Positions 1 to 10,600 of a DNA stretch of 64,000 nt are shown here, in pieces. This stretch comes from Dysidea avara (Eukaryota > Porifera > Demospongiae > Dictyoceratida > Dysideidae): assembly GCF_963678975.1 (NCBI RefSeq), contig NC_089281.1, positions 3,931,277 through 3,995,276 on the forward strand. The letters are read 5' to 3'. The notes under the pieces are model-generated. The model made no database searches. It had not been told where the DNA came from and saw only the letters and a list, made by a program, of their open reading frames with translations. Each line of letters begins with the position of its first letter. Within the stretch, counting starts at the first letter, position 1. A program made the translations under genes and the position numbers.

Positions 1-45
1 CAGTATTTCAAACTACAAATTATAGTCCACCCACTACACTTTCAA

Positions 46-1150
46 GTTATCAAGACACACAGTAGTGTATCATGCAGCCAAGAAAGCCAGCACGTCACAC
101 TGTGTGTATTAGTGCTGCCATGATATACTGAAGTAGATACATCGTATTCATATTAGGGCTGAGCGATACTACCGTTTTATCGATATATCACGATATTTTG
201 AAAGTATTAATATCGCGATATTTTGTTATTAACTATCGTGATACCATGCCTGTACATTACTGTCATTAAAAATCCATTTGTTATGCAGTACTTGGCTAAG
301 AATCCTTGTAAATGATAAAGTCCATCCATCTGGTTTCCCCTGCAGAGAGGTGTGAACACCATAACAACCTCAAAGCATGTGTTACAATAACTGTTACTGT
401 AAACAAGGATGATAGTGGCTAGTTTGCTATCACCTATAAGGACTTCCTGCAGGAATGCTGAGCAATACACTATGTGGCACCAGCTATGATTGACTTATTT
501 GTAAGTATCATGAACTATTCAGTATCGTGAATAGTGGCTTTAGTATCGATCGTGATACTAAAATGGCTCAGCCCTAATTCATATTCATATATAAACTTTG
601 GTGATATTGATATTATGGAGTTTTTCTATATCGAGTGCTGTGTATATTGACAGAAAGAAAATGCAATTTTCACTCCTTAGTCCCTTCTCCAAAGTACGCC
701 ATTTTTCTTTAATAGCTGTCTGCCAGGTAGAGTAAGTCACACAACAAATTTGCTCCAGCCATTCGTGAGATATGGGCAGCCAATATTTCTCTTATTTTTA
801 TGGGGTCTACGTGGGTCTAGATCATTATGTGTCCACACTTTACAAAACTGCTATAAAACGCAAACACGTAATTTGATTGCCTTGAAACTGGTACAGATAA
901 AAAGCATATAAAAGTGAATTTATGTACTAAGTTTGCAAGGAATCTGATAAATATCCATGGCACTATGAACATCAACTTGCATAAAAATATTGAACTTTTG
1001 TCATAGCTACAGGGTGAACCGCTTATGGGAATAATTAGAAGAAATTTGGTGTGTGCATAGGATAGTCATTGTAGCAATGCCTTTTGATGGCTAGAAAAGC
1101 AAAGAAGTAACAGCTACAGAGTTACAATACAAAATCCAAAAAACTGTAAA
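46..1150 (+). repeat. Dispersed repeat, diverged copy of the 50317-51110 family, interrupted by insertions
   Basis: The start (tatcaagacacacagtagtg) and the part after about 636 (attgacagaaagaaaatgca onward) follow, in the same order, the sequence at 50317-51110, including the stretch around 'gggtgaaccgctta' near 1015. Between about 113 and 636 there is extra sequence, including a hAT-like MITE. No credible protein is encoded. The 1151-1379 stretch that follows holds no recognisable gene. Confidence 0.6.
154..576. mobile_element. hAT-like MITE with 8-bp target duplication
   Basis: The ends are inverted (TAGGGCTGAG at 154, CTCAGCCCTA at 567-576). The element is flanked by a perfect 8-bp direct repeat attcatat at 146-153 and 577-584, the target-site length of the hAT superfamily. 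The interior is AT-rich, has subterminal TATCG motifs and encodes no transposase, so the element is non-autonomous. Confidence 0.8.
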
Positions 1151-1379
1151 TTGTGGGGTTGAGATACACTAATACAGTCATCATGGGATAAAGAAAATGT
1201 TGAGAAAAAACCTGCCACAGTTCAAATCAGGGACCTCCATACTGAACACTCACATTATAACTACTTAGCCACTGCTATCACGACTGTTCACCTCACTTAA
1301 TTTCTACATTATATACTAGTTAAGCACCACAGCAAGTGCAAAACAGAAAATATAGCACACACGAGGGTGAGACAAATAT

Positions 1380-1571
1380 TGTCTAGAACTGACTTAGTAT
1401 TTAGAATACTATTACGTAATGTACTATAGTTAGAACACGTGTGTACGGTGTGCGTTTTATGTGCTTGTAATCTAGCGTATGTCACGTGCTTTAATTCTAT
1501 CAGTCGTCAACGTGGTGATCCCGACGAGTCGCTCCTATCTCTAGAACCTGGCCTATTTAGTCTTACAGACA
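1380..1571 (+). repeat. 5' LTR of the BEL/Pao element
   Basis: 192 bp, starting TGTCTAG and ending CAGACA; the same length as the 3' copy at 6805-6996 and differing from it by two transitions. It should hold the promoter; no clear TATA box was assigned. Confidence 0.92.
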
Positions 1572-1730
1572 TTGGTACAGTGACAGGAATTCGCCCGAGA
1601 ACACATTAACCCCAGCCAAAGAAGTCATTGTACCGTGGCAAATCGTTGATAACGGTACCCGTTAAGGCAAGCCACGAACCCATTTGATATCGTCGTTGTT
1701 TTTGTGTTAATAGTAGATCACGCTGGATAG

Positions 1731-2697
1731 ATGGAGCAATTGTCTCGCCATCAAGCCTCTCGCAAAAGTACTAAAGTCCCACGTGACACGACTCTACAAC
1801 AAGATCGATGACCTTGTTGACAAGGAAGTGGACGAGTACTCTATCGCACTACTCACTAAAGCCATGGAACAACTCCAGGACAAGTGTGACAAGTTAAACA
1901 AAATTAGATTATTACTCTAATTGATGAGCCTCAAGGGCTGGAAGACTACATTATGGAATCTGAGGACCTTAAGGATGATATTGCAGACAAGTTAACAAGA
2001 GTTCAAACCATCATAGATATACAGAAACAGCCAAAGAACACCAGTCCACCAACTAACCAACCACAAGTGAGTCAGTTTGTAGATAGTACAAGTCCACCAC
2101 AGTTAGTCACCACAGTATCAGCAGTAGTGAATCACAAATAAGTGCAAACTTACCATCTGATACTAGCCCACCACAGTTGGATAGTGTAGCAGGGGCAAAT
2201 AATATTGCAGTGTCATCAAATTCAGTAACTACAACATTGTTAACACCTCCTGTTCAGGTTCAGCAAACCAGTAAATTGTGGTATCCTCCCTATCACTGCC
2301 AGAAACCCTTGTTATTAGCAATGTTGCACCACCACCTTTGATACCACTTGCCCCCACCACATCCATCACAAGTTTAGCCAATCATCAAAGTTCAGTGTTG
2401 CTGTCAGTACCTGATGCTAGAAGCTTGTACACGACATCAGTGGATCACTTTACACATCATAGTCTGTTTCCCACTTCAGCAGCTGGATATCACGCCAGCA
2501 CCCAACAGTTTGCCACTAGCCGTCTACCAAAGCTGTCCTTGCCTACTTTCTCAGGTGACCCCTTAACTTGGCAGACATTCTGGGATTCATTCTATGCTGC
2601 AATTGATGCCAATCCCAACCTCAGTGGGATACAGAAGTTTAATTATCTTAAGGCACAATTGCAGGGTAATGCCCCCAACACCCAATTCTTCGACTGA
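1731..2697 (+). pseudogene. Broken gag region of the BEL/Pao element
   Basis: An ATG at 1731 opens a short frame that stops within about 80 bases. Gag-like segments follow in changing frames: a charged helical piece near 1790-1915, a frame at 1953-2141, a piece near 2105-2280, and a frame at 2278-2697. The last ends with the conserved BEL gag motif LPKLSLPTFSGDP (DUF1759 type) and a WQTFWDSF-like sequence. Directly after this the coding passes to the protease region in another frame. The rest of the capsid region and any CCHC zinc knuckle are absent. Frameshifts plus an internal deletion make gag non-functional as read. Confidence 0.75.
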
Positions 2698-5600
2698 TGT
2701 TACAGGGCTTCTTACACCGATATCACCTTGTAAAGCTCCAGAGACAGTATCTACATGCCTACTTAAAACCGCTGTTGCTCCTGTTATAGCTGGAAACATC
2801 AAGACCATGGCAAATATTCTGTTTGATGAAGGTGCCCAAAGGTCATTCATATCTACAGAGATGGTCGAAGAACTAGGCATTTTACCCACTGGTACAACAG
2901 ACATTTCCTTGGCATCATTTGGCAGCACATCTAGATTACAACAGAAACTTGGAGTCACCACAGTGAAGATAGAAACCATCAGTGGAGAACTAATTTCTAT
3001 ATCAGTGCTCATTGCACCAACGATTGCTGCTCCAATTCAGAACGCTGTTCCCATGTCTGTCAGCGCTATGCCCCATTTGAGTGGACTCAAGCTAGCTCAC
3101 CCGATTACATCAGACAAGAACTTTACAATTTCAATCTTGATTGGAACTGACTTCTACTGGGAATTTGTACAAGATACAATTGTTAGAGGAGATGGTCCCA
3201 CAGCTCAGGAGTCCAAACTAGGCTATCTCTTGTCAGGGCCATTACCGTACTCATTCTCTCAGACAGCCACTTCTATTCTACTGCAAATGGCTTCCACGGT
3301 AACACCTGAAGAACCAAATCTTGAGAAATTTTGGTCCATTGAATCAGTTGGTACAGATACCAACACATCAGCTGTAGACTCTACGTTCCTTCACACATAT
3401 CAAGAGTCTTCCATCACTCAAACGCCTGAGGGCATGTATATAGCAAGATTTCCATGGAAAGAGGACAAACCCTTCTTACCCTCAGACATCAACATTTGTA
3501 AGAAGCGAACAACCACATTGCTACAGAAACTCAGACAAACACCAGATCTACTAAACATCTATGACAACATCATCAAGGATCAAGAGAAGAGAGGTTTCAT
3601 TGAAAGAGTTGATGAAAATGATACTGCAGAACACATCCATTATCTATCCCACCGCGCAGTCAAGAAGGACTCTGCCACAACTCCCATCCGTATTGTCTAT
3701 GACTGTAGTTGTCGTGGTAACAGTAAGTCAGCTAGCCTCAATGATTGTTTGGTCACTGAACCTCCATTTTTGAACAACCTGTGTGGCATATTGATCAGAT
3801 TTCGTTGTCATGTTTTTGCTCTCTCAACAGATATAGAGAAGGCATTCCTGCACGTGAAGCTGCATCCTGATGACCGGAACTTCACCAGATTTTTATGGAC
3901 ACCTCCGTCAGAGAACTCAGACAAGTTTGCTATATACCGTTTTACTGTCGTTCCGTTTGGGTCATCTAGCTCACCATTCATGCTTGCAGCAGTGCTCGAT
4001 TTACATCTTAGTAAAGTTGGAACCCCAGTTGCAGAAGACATGAAGGAGAACATGTATGTGGACAACATTTTGTCTGGCTGCAACACGGAGGATGAGTTAC
4101 AAGTTTACTACAAGGAGTCTAGAGATCTTATGAACCAAGCAAACTTTAATCTCCGTTCTTGGTCATCCAATAGCTGCAGTCTTCAAGCAATCACAGCAAG
4201 GGACAAAACAAGCGACCCCAATCCAACCATAGGACTTCTGGGACTCAGATGGAATACCACCACTGACACGTTGTCACTTGCTCCAAGGCAGCTCTCACCA
4301 GCTAACACATTTGTTACCAAGAGGGATGTTCTACAAACTTCATCACAGATATTTGACCCCTTGGGTTTTGTAACACCTGTATCAGTCAAAGCCAAAATCT
4401 TACTTCATGAGATCTGGCAGACCAAGTTTACATGGGACGAACCTCTCTCGGAAAAGATCACAGATAACTGGCTTAGTATTCTCCCTGACCTGATGCAGCT
4501 ACCACAGTTTATCATTCCGAGAACTTACCTCTCTACACCAATTACATCTAATTGTTATCTATACGCCTTCTCAGATGCCAGTACTAAAGCATATGGTGCT
4601 ATCGTATACATCTGCCAGAACCAAGAGATTTCCCTAGTTATGTCAAAGTGTCGTGTGGCTCCAATCAAGACTGTTACCCTTCCTCAATTAGAATTGATGG
4701 CAGCTGTTATGGCTACAAGGCTTGTGCAATTTGTCAAATCAGCCATCCACTTTCAACATGATGATTCCTCCAGCCACATACATTTGTGGACAGACAGCCA
4801 AATAGTTCTCCACTGGATATACAAGTCACACCATCAGTCCAAGCCATTTATTTCACACCGTGTTACAGAAATTGTTGGAGTATTCCCAGCTAATTCATGG
4901 TCATTCACACCGTCTGGTGACAACCCTGCCGATCTTCTAACAAGGGGAGTTTCTGCCCAACAGTTTTTCTCATCAGAGTTATGGTTACATGGACCGCAAT
5001 GGCTGATATCCAGACAAGACTGGCCACAATGGGTACCAACTAATGCCCTACTACAACTGGTAGACGAAGACGAAGATTCTGAGAATACAACCTCAACTCC
5101 CCAGGGCAGTGATGAGACCATAGTAGGTATTCATAACATTGTTGACATTGCACACATTAGTAGTATTAGCAAGTTGTTAGCCGTCACAGCATATGTGCTT
5201 AGGTACATTCATAATTCACGTAAACAACAACCACTGCTTAATGGTCCACTGACTGCAACAGAATTGAACAGTGCCAGGAAACATTGGATCTCCAGCAGTC
5301 AGTCCACTAGTTATTTGACTGAGCTTTCATACTTACCGAAGAAACAGGGTTCATGCCCTAATCTAGTGAGACAACTTCGCTTGTACTTGGATCAAGACAG
5401 CCTGATCAGATGTGGAGGAAGGATCCATAATGCTCCTTTGGACCAGTGTACAAAGTTTCCTTATTTGCTACCACCTAAGCATCCATTAACTACCATGATC
5501 ATCCAAGACACACATAAGAAGCTCCATCATGGTGGAACAGCTATTACTATGACAGCAGTTCGACAGGTTTACTGGATCCCCACCATTAGACAACGGATCA

Positions 5601-6811
5601 GAAGCATCTTGAGGAAATGTGTCGCATGTGCCAGAGCAATGGGGAAACCTTACAAGACTCCTGATCTACCTCCACTTCCCAAGACCCGTGTTGGATCAGC
5701 CAGACCATTTGCTGTAACGGGGATAGATTTGACTGGGACACTTTATGTCAAGGACCCTATTGGTGAGAGTAAAGCTTACATATGTCTTTTTACCTGTGCT
5801 AGTACAAGAGCGATCCACCTGGAAATAGTCACAGATTTGTCAACCGAAACCTTTCTGTTAGCCTTCAGAAGGTTTTCCAGTCGAAGATCTTTTCCATCTG
5901 TTATTCTATCTGATAATGCTTCTACATATCTTGCCGCCGCCGAGGAATTGAAGACACTGTTTGAATCCAATGACATCAAGGAAACCCTTGGACGTCAAGG
6001 CGTTGATTGGAGATTTATTCCAAAGCGTGCTCCATGGTATGGGGGGTTTTGGGAGCGTCTAATAGGACTGACCAAACAAGCTATCAGAAAGACACTTGGC
6101 AGAACGTTTATCTCCCTCCAACAACTACAGACAGTCATAGTAGAAGTCGAGAGTATGTTAAATGATAGACCACTCACTTATGTTAATTCTGATTTACAAG
6201 ACCCTCAACCATTAACACCATCCCACCTACTTTATGGTAGGAGAATACAGCAAGTTCCTCGCCCCCTCAATGATGATGAAGAAATCAATGATCCAAGTTA
6301 TGTTGACAGCATAGACCTCAGGAAAAGAGCAGATAAATTGACACAATTGATTGGACATTTTACCTCACGATGGAAGAAAGAGTATTTAACATCATTACGA
6401 GAATTCTACAAGAGCACCAAGCAGAGCAAGCAGAGTAAACAGATGATAAGTAAAGGGGATATAGCGATTGTACATGAAGACAATAAACCGAGATTACAGT
6501 GGAAACTAGCCATAGTTACAGACCTCATCAAGGGAAATGATGATCAAGTGCGAGCTGCTCATATAAGAACAAGCACTCATGCAACAACGAGACCAGTTTC
6601 CAAATTATATCCTCTGGAAGTACAGGACATAGAACAGAATGGCCCTGCCATCACAGAAGATGTTGAATCACCGACTAATAACATAGTTAATGAAGATGCC
6701 CAGAACACAGCTACAATTTGTACACGCTCAATGAGAGCAGCTGCTTCTAAGGCAATCCAGAAGATGAAAGAATGGAATGGTTTGCTCGGCCCGCCCCCGG
6801 AGGATGTCTAG
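2594..6811 (+). CDS. BEL/Pao pol polyprotein (protease, reverse transcriptase, RNase H, integrase)
   Basis: 1,405-codon open frame without interruption; real pol homology starts near codon 55 because the first codons overlap gag in another frame. Domains in order: a retropepsin-like DUF1758 protease with ILFDEGAQRSFIS (about 75-87); reverse transcriptase with STDIEKAFLHVKL and the active-site box YVDN near 487 (the BEL-type variant of YVDD); RNase H-like segments FSDAS and WTDSQ; an HHCC integrase zinc finger (HKKLHH, then CVAC); an integrase core with GIDLTG, SDNAS and FWERLIG; and a C-terminal DUF5641-like region. All catalytic acids appear present. The stop codon lies seven bases inside the 3' LTR. 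Function (family knowledge): cDNA synthesis and chromosomal integration of the element. Confidence 0.9.
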   Translation: MLQLMPIPTSVGYRSLIILRHNCRVMPPTPNSSTDVTGLLTPISPCKAPETVSTCLLKTAVAPVIAGNIKTMANILFDEGAQRSFISTEMVEELGILPTGTTDISLASFGSTSRLQQKLGVTTVKIETISGELISISVLIAPTIAAPIQNAVPMSVSAMPHLSGLKLAHPITSDKNFTISILIGTDFYWEFVQDTIVRGDGPTAQESKLGYLLSGPLPYSFSQTATSILLQMASTVTPEEPNLEKFWSIESVGTDTNTSAVDSTFLHTYQESSITQTPEGMYIARFPWKEDKPFLPSDINICKKRTTTLLQKLRQTPDLLNIYDNIIKDQEKRGFIERVDENDTAEHIHYLSHRAVKKDSATTPIRIVYDCSCRGNSKSASLNDCLVTEPPFLNNLCGILIRFRCHVFALSTDIEKAFLHVKLHPDDRNFTRFLWTPPSENSDKFAIYRFTVVPFGSSSSPFMLAAVLDLHLSKVGTPVAEDMKENMYVDNILSGCNTEDELQVYYKESRDLMNQANFNLRSWSSNSCSLQAITARDKTSDPNPTIGLLGLRWNTTTDTLSLAPRQLSPANTFVTKRDVLQTSSQIFDPLGFVTPVSVKAKILLHEIWQTKFTWDEPLSEKITDNWLSILPDLMQLPQFIIPRTYLSTPITSNCYLYAFSDASTKAYGAIVYICQNQEISLVMSKCRVAPIKTVTLPQLELMAAVMATRLVQFVKSAIHFQHDDSSSHIHLWTDSQIVLHWIYKSHHQSKPFISHRVTEIVGVFPANSWSFTPSGDNPADLLTRGVSAQQFFSSELWLHGPQWLISRQDWPQWVPTNALLQLVDEDEDSENTTSTPQGSDETIVGIHNIVDIAHISSISKLLAVTAYVLRYIHNSRKQQPLLNGPLTATELNSARKHWISSSQSTSYLTELSYLPKKQGSCPNLVRQLRLYLDQDSLIRCGGRIHNAPLDQCTKFPYLLPPKHPLTTMIIQDTHKKLHHGGTAITMTAVRQVYWIPTIRQRIRSILRKCVACARAMGKPYKTPDLPPLPKTRVGSARPFAVTGIDLTGTLYVKDPIGESKAYICLFTCASTRAIHLEIVTDLSTETFLLAFRRFSSRRSFPSVILSDNASTYLAAAEELKTLFESNDIKETLGRQGVDWRFIPKRAPWYGGFWERLIGLTKQAIRKTLGRTFISLQQLQTVIVEVESMLNDRPLTYVNSDLQDPQPLTPSHLLYGRRIQQVPRPLNDDEEINDPSYVDSIDLRKRADKLTQLIGHFTSRWKKEYLTSLREFYKSTKQSKQSKQMISKGDIAIVHEDNKPRLQWKLAIVTDLIKGNDDQVRAAHIRTSTHATTRPVSKLYPLEVQDIEQNGPAITEDVESPTNNIVNEDAQNTATICTRSMRAAASKAIQKMKEWNGLLGPPPEDV

Positions 6812-6996
6812 AACTGACTTAGTATTTAGAATACTATTACGTAATGTACTATAGTTAGAACACGTGTGTATGGTGTGCGTTTTATGTGCTTGTAATCTAG
6901 CGTGTGTCACGTGCTTTAATTCTATCAGTCGTCAACGTGGTGATCCCGACGAGTCGCTCCTATCTCTAGAACCTGGCCTATTTAGTCTTACAGACA
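6805..6996 (+). repeat. 3' LTR of the BEL/Pao element
   Basis: 192 bp, nearly identical to 1380-1571. The pol stop codon (6809-6811) lies inside it. Only a short purine run (ggagga) precedes it, so the polypurine tract is weak. Confidence 0.92.
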
Positions 6997-7001
6997 AATA
7001 T

Positions 7002-7678
7002 AGCACAAGATGAAGCCAAGTGTTCGACACCACACCCGAGTGCTATATTTTCCGTAGCGCACGAGCATATGTGGTGATTTAACTGGTTTAATGTATGAAT
7101 GTGAAGTTGCAACAAAAGAAGTCATTTATCATGACCTGGAGCATCATGATGGCAGAAACAAATTAGTACCTACTCATGATTAGTGGAAACAGCAATTAAC
7201 ACCAAGTTAAATTGTGACCCATCCGATCCAGAATTCACTTAGTAGTGGAACAGGAGGATGAGGAGAACCACTGAGAAAAGCTAGCTATGGTGTATGTGAG
7301 TAATGGACAGTTTGTACAGCTATCAAATTGTTCGTGAGAGTGGCTATTGGTTGAAGACATCAATAACAAGTGGCCACTGAATCTAACCAAGTGGACTTAC
7401 AATGATGGACATATAGTGATCAAATTAAGGTCAAGTCACGCAATTATTGTACTGGAAATACAAACATCTGTGTGCATACAGCCAAGTGTATTGGTGGACT
7501 TTATTAATTTGGCAAATGGGTTGCTCATTCACTGGCATTTGCCATGGAGAATTGAAATCATTTCAAAGTTTGCCAATTAAATTTGTCACTAATTAAATTA
7601 CATAATCGGTACTATCAGTATATGGTCCTACTTAAATTTGGATATGCATATACATAATGTTCACATATTACCACATAC
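7002..7678. other. Intergenic or intronic stretch, no gene seen
   Basis: This stretch separates the retrotransposon from the last visible exon of the minus-strand CARD-Rab gene. I looked here for the missing C-terminal GTPase exon (the SAK-type G5 motif) and did not find it. A degenerate 'ggcaaa..tttgccaa' inverted motif at 7510-7580 resembles ends of the small MITE family seen at 29046 and 49537. Confidence 0.5.
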
Positions 7679-10600
7679 CTTATTACCAACCAATAACATT
7701 GGTACTTCTTGATCAGAGATGTTGTTTAATAGCTGCTGTCTCCAATTAGCCACCGCACGTAAACTTATCCTGTTTGGATCCGTCATGTCAAAAACAATGA
7801 GTACTACACTTGCACCACGATAGAAACCCTAGGAATAAAAACAGTGAACAGGTAATTATAGTGTACACCCTACATTTTTTGTGTATATTTATACACGTAT
7901 TTACTGTAAATGAAGTTATTGACTTATTAACAGCAAGCACATAATTGTGTAAGTCCTTGATAATATTGAGTATGGTAATTGAACTTTACTTTTTTGTGAT
8001 AAGAATGTTCATTATTCCCCAACCTAAAAATTAATGAGATTTGAATGTACTGTATGCCATGACATGTTATTGGTGCAATCAAGCCAATTCGAATTGTTTC
8101 CTACGAGTCTGTACACTAATTTAAATTTCTATTAGACAACTAATTGACTACATATAATTATTGCCTTTAACTCTAAAATGGCTACAGCTACAGGCTTTAT
8201 TTTGAAAATCAAACATTGCTATCTGCTTTTGAATACTGTGGATGCAGTTCATGAATTTTGGATTTACTTTTCAACTATTGTTTCAAATACCATGGATCTG
8301 ACTAACTATTTTAATATTACCATCATCGTAGCAAAGTTAGTATCAGAATAATTGCACTAAATCTACTACAACATACAAAAGCATACTCACTGGTGTAATC
8401 CAGTTATATGTTTCTTGTCCTGCAGTATCCCACACAGCCAACTTGATATTTTTATGCCTTGTGACATGATGGGCATAACATGTGCCATGTGTACTACCAA
8501 CCTACATTATGTACCAAGTTAAGGAATACGTATTACACATTTCAGCGGTCTATTTAGAGTTTCATATGTAGGACACTTGACAAGCAGGTAATTTTGGTGA
8601 GAGAAACATCAGTATAGCAATTTTGGCAATGAATATGGATCAACACATACATACAAACCTTTTGTAAAGCCAGGCAGCCAGCCATAGGCCGGCTGTGGGC
8701 ACGTGCCTGGTTAGCTGCAATCGTTTTTGTAAAAGTGTGTTTGTGTCTGTGTCTCTGTGTGTGCATGTGTACCTACTTATCTACTCATGTTTGTCCGTAC
8801 ACACTCACGTGAGCAAAATTGTTAAATGGTAAAAGCAGATTACACATAAGAAGTAAAAGCGAAATGAAGTCTGTATATTAAACTTCTGCATAGGTAAACT
8901 TTGTTCTGAGGTGGTTTTTGTGATGGTCTGAAATCTGGGTGTGGTGACGGGTTTTACAGGTGTTTGTTGACTGAAAAACAATGGTGTAACCCTTGTAGAT
9001 TACCAGGAATAACCTATCCTTTCGAGTTTTGAAAGGGGCATATCCCTTACATATGCATGCAAACAAAAATGAAGAGCAGCCTTGAGGTTTTGTCGAAAGA
9101 ATTCGTAGGAAAAAACAAACAAAAAAAAAACGATAGTCAAACTATGAACAGTTTAGAAGATACTTCTGTGTATAATATGTAGCAAGTGCTTGGCAATGCA
9201 TAGCAACATAATTGAAGAATTACATGAATTACAAAATCCGAAATTACAATAAATTATGTATTATTGCAAAACCAAAAACCTATTGGCTAAAATAATAACA
9301 TAGCTCATTCCAGATAAGCTGGTTAGCTACATGGACGTCTGGTTTTTAGAAGTAGACTTGTTTTAAAATTGAAAAGCTGCCTGATCAGCAACTTCCACAA
9401 ACCATAAATGCACTATACCTAGCCACCACTTTCAACATAATCTCTACACTTTGTCAAATGAAGTCATAATCATGTGGTCAAATGCTCAAAGTTTACCCTT
9501 TATTATACATTAAACTGAGTTGATATCTGCTTTTTCTCTACAGCACACTTTCTCCATCACAAAACATGAAAATTATGACAATATGGTACATAAATGCATA
9601 TACAAACTAGTAAATGGTCATGGGCATTAATAAGGATACAGTGACAGGTGATAACTCAGTAAAGGCGTTCTTCAAAAATCTTTCAACAAGTGACGTCTTT
9701 CCAACTCCACTGTTACCAAGCAAAATTAATTTTAGACTGATCATATCAGGAAGTGGAACAGCAGACTACATAACATACAATTTAATTGTAAGCATACGTA
9801 CATATATAGTTGTTACTAGCTGCATTGATACGCAAAAAAAAGAACATGATACTGTAATTCTCAAATTATTTACTGTATAATCTAATTAGCTAAGTATATG
9901 CTGTGGTGAAGTTTCAGTCTCATATACCAAGAAATTACAAATGCAATGATATACATAGTTGAGACTGGCACTATTGTATTAACCACGAATAGGCAAATCT
10001 ATCATTTTCCTTCACTGACAAAGTCAGTGAAGAAAGTCTGACTTGTGTTGACCACATACTATTTCAATGAAACAAAAAAATTTAGTAGGTAAATAAGATG
10101 ATATTCAGGTTTAAAATTTTTTCATCACAAACAAAGCATTTAGACTGCACTAATCAAACTGTTGCACTACAAGGAGTCTGGAACACTAGTGATGACTTGC
10201 ACTTGGACCACTTACTGTACCGTTAAACATGTAGGTGGGTACATACTAGCCTCCGACCCATTAGTGAGTCCTGTGTTAGCACATTTTATGTAGCTACTGG
10301 ACTCCACCAGGAAAGTTGCATAAATAGTTTTATATTGATCAATTGTCAACATTTATTCCATATAGCCATTTTATGACAGCCAAGCAAACACTATGAAACA
10401 CATATAGCATGACCCCATTGGCAGATAATATACATATCATTTGTGACCAGATTTCAAAAAGGGGTCTTCCAAACACATCCAATTCTATGAATTTGGAAGA
10501 CCATAACTTAGTTGCCAAACCACATGCAAACCTCAAATTTTCTTCATCAATTAACCTATGTTGGTTCTCACCACAGCCCAAATTTCAAGCCAATAGCTCA

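Larger units (their letters stand above)
1380..6996 (+). mobile_element. Complete BEL/Pao LTR retrotransposon
   Basis: The element has two 192-bp LTRs beginning TGTCTAGAAC and ending TTACAGACA, and a 5-bp target duplication aatat at 1375-1379 and 6997-7001. A possible primer-binding site beginning TGG lies just inside the 5' LTR near 1573. A pol reading frame with the BEL/Pao domain order lies between the LTRs. The LTRs differ at only two aligned positions (C/T and A/G), so insertion was recent. It lies in the sense opposite to the CARD-Rab gene, beyond that gene's last visible exon. If the gene continues leftwards, the element sits in one of its introns. Confidence 0.92.

Noticed and set aside
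2587..3012. Minus-strand protein opposite the retrotransposon protease
   Set aside because: Shadow of the pol frame, no independent support.
7347..7580. 77-codon plus-strand protein
   Set aside because: No motif, AT-rich, overlaps a MITE-like inverted motif.
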